Below are positions 4,346 through 5,466 of a stretch of DNA of 5,466 nt, one piece after another. The notes below the pieces were generated by a model. That model had not been told where the DNA came from. It did not search any database and worked only from the letters and a program-made list of their open reading frames with translations. This DNA comes from Thermoflexus sp. (lineage in GTDB: Bacteria; Chloroflexota; Anaerolineae; Thermoflexales; Thermoflexaceae). Every line of letters begins with the position of its first letter. Position 1 is the stretch's first letter. The stretch covers positions 1 to 5,466 of the forward strand of contig JAGHYO010000168.1 of assembly GCA_017743605.1 (NCBI GenBank), read 5' to 3'. The position numbers and the translations under genes are program-made.

Positions 4346-5466
4346 TTAGAGGATCTCAGGGGGCCGGTATTCTCCCCAGACCCGGCGCAGCACGCTGCAG
4401 ATCTCCCCCAGGGTGGCGTCGGCGGCCACCGCTTCCACGAACAGCGGCATGAGAGGCTCCTCGGGCCGGCGGGCGGCCTCCTCGATGCGGCTCAGGAGCG
4501 CGGAGATCTGCTCCCCATCCCGGCGGGCCCGCAGCGTCTGTAACCGGGCCCGCTGCGCCTCCTCAATGGCCGGATCCACCTTCAGCCGTTCTAGCTCCGG
4601 GTGCTCCTCCTCAACCTGGAAAGCGTTCACGCCCACGATGATCTGCTCTCCGGACTCGACGGCCTTCTGGGCCTGGTAAGCTGATTCGGCGATGGCCCGC
4701 TGGATGTAGCCGGTCTCGATGGCCCGCAGGGCTCCGCCCAGGGCCTCAATGTGGTCAATCTCCTCCCGGGCGCGGCGCTCGATCTCCGCCGTCAGGTGTT
4801 CGATGACGTAGCTGCCCGCCAGGGGGTCGATGGTGTCCGCCACGCCCGATTCATAGGCGAGGATCTGTTGGGTGCGCAGGGCCACCCGAGCGGATTTCTC
4901 AGTGGGCAGCCAGAGCGCTTCGTCCATCGCGTTGGTGTGGAGAGACTGGCATCCTCCTATGATGGCGGCTAGGGCTTGGATCGTCACCCGGATGATGTTG
5001 TTCTCAGGCTGCTGGGCGGTGAGGGTGCTGCCGCCTGTTTGCACGTGGAAGCGGAGCATCATCGCCTCGGGGCGGTTGGCCCCCAGGCGCTCCCGGGCCA
5101 GGCGGGCCCAGAGCCGGCGGGCGGCGCGGAACTTGGCCACTTCCTCCAGGAAGTGGTTGTGGGCGTTGAAGAAGAACGAGATCTGGGGGCCGATGTCGTC
5201 GATGGAGAAGCCAGCGCGGGCGGCCGCCCGCATATACTCCAGGGCGTGGGCGAAGGTGAAGGCCACCTCCTGGACCGCCGTGGCGCCGGCCTCCCGGATG
5301 TGATAGCCGCTGATGCTAATGGGGTTCCAGTTCCGCACGTGCCCATAGCAGAAGGCGATCACGTCCACAGTCAGCCGCATGGAGGGCTCGGGCGGGAAGA
5401 TGTAAAGGCCGCGGGCCACATATTCTTTGAGGATGTCGTTCTGGACCGTGCCCCGCAGCTGCTTCC
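4346..5466 (-). CDS. mcmA: Methylmalonyl-CoA mutase large subunit, C-terminal part (partial)
   Basis: This cytoplasmic, coenzyme B12-dependent enzyme interconverts (R)-methylmalonyl-CoA and succinyl-CoA. The frame is open to the right edge, so the N-terminus is missing; 372 residues are visible, starting KQLRGTVQNDILKEY. Landmarks are PPEPSMRL, SISGYHIREAGATA, FFFNAHNHFLEEVAKFRAAR, TLTAQQPENN, QSLHTNAMDEAL, LPTEKSARVALRTQQI and ESGVADTIDPLAGSY. The Arg of PSMR (codon 5375-5377) matches Arg207 of Propionibacterium MutB, which binds the substrate carboxylate and is Gln in isobutyryl-CoA mutases. The His of SGYH (codon 5300-5302) matches catalytic His244. Both favour methylmalonyl-CoA. The protein ends at GEYRPPEIL without a B12-binding domain (no DxHxxG), so it should pair with a separate small subunit, which is not in this window. 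Its TAA at 4346-4348 lies 7 nt from the convergent menC stop. Confidence 0.94.
   Translation of the reverse strand, partial: KQLRGTVQNDILKEYVARGLYIFPPEPSMRLTVDVIAFCYGHVRNWNPISISGYHIREAGATAVQEVAFTFAHALEYMRAAARAGFSIDDIGPQISFFFNAHNHFLEEVAKFRAARRLWARLARERLGANRPEAMMLRFHVQTGGSTLTAQQPENNIIRVTIQALAAIIGGCQSLHTNAMDEALWLPTEKSARVALRTQQILAYESGVADTIDPLAGSYVIEHLTAEIERRAREEIDHIEALGGALRAIETGYIQRAIAESAYQAQKAVESGEQIIVGVNAFQVEEEHPELERLKVDPAIEEAQRARLQTLRARRDGEQISALLSRIEEAARRPEEPLMPLFVEAVAADATLGEICSVLRRVWGEYRPPEIL

Noticed and set aside
4339..4400. Bidirectional terminator between menC and the mutase
   Set aside because: Only 3-base pairings such as GAG-GAT-CTC were found. There is no stable stem with an adjoining T-run.

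Overview
The window is high-GC bacterial DNA with tightly packed genes. Its gene content and protein flavour suggest a member of the Chloroflexota, possibly a thermophilic Anaerolineae/Thermoflexia-type organism. The pointers are the form of the MurJ homologue (an IPDLLFxLLAGGAL-type segment), a split methylmalonyl-CoA mutase large subunit, and an NSAR/OSBS-type enolase-superfamily enzyme. The lineage is an inference from family resemblance, with moderate confidence.

Layout. Bases 1-165 hold no gene I can support, only an inverted repeat. Bases 166-509 (minus) encode what looks like a small lipoprotein whose reading frame is broken. Bases 510-698 separate it from a divergent plus-strand group and include the only AT-rich island in the window (about 598-636), the best place for divergent promoters.

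The plus-strand group runs 699-4338 in one direction with gaps of 44, 60 and 20 nt, so it is probably one operon. Its members are a four-helix, histidine-bearing membrane protein (699-1100), D-aminoacyl-tRNA deacylase dtd (1145-1615), a MurJ/MviN-family lipid flippase (1676-3208) and an o-succinylbenzoate synthase / N-succinylamino acid racemase-type enzyme (3229-4338). Only 7 nt beyond it, convergent on the minus strand, is the C-terminal part of the large (catalytic) subunit of methylmalonyl-CoA mutase, which runs off the right edge.

How the genes fit together. Dtd removes D-amino acids from tRNA, MurJ homologues flip the D-amino-acid-bearing peptidoglycan precursor lipid II, and enzymes of the MenC/NSAR group can either make o-succinylbenzoate for menaquinone or racemise N-succinyl amino acids. 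A shared D-amino-acid theme is possible but unproven. The mutase is a separate unit of propionate / branched-chain / odd-chain carbon metabolism. I found no CRISPR array, transposon, tRNA or rRNA. Most genes belong to known families. The points most worth a second look are the MurJ homologue's missing canonical arginines, a hairpin that covers its ribosome binding site and start codon, and the frameshifted lipoprotein.
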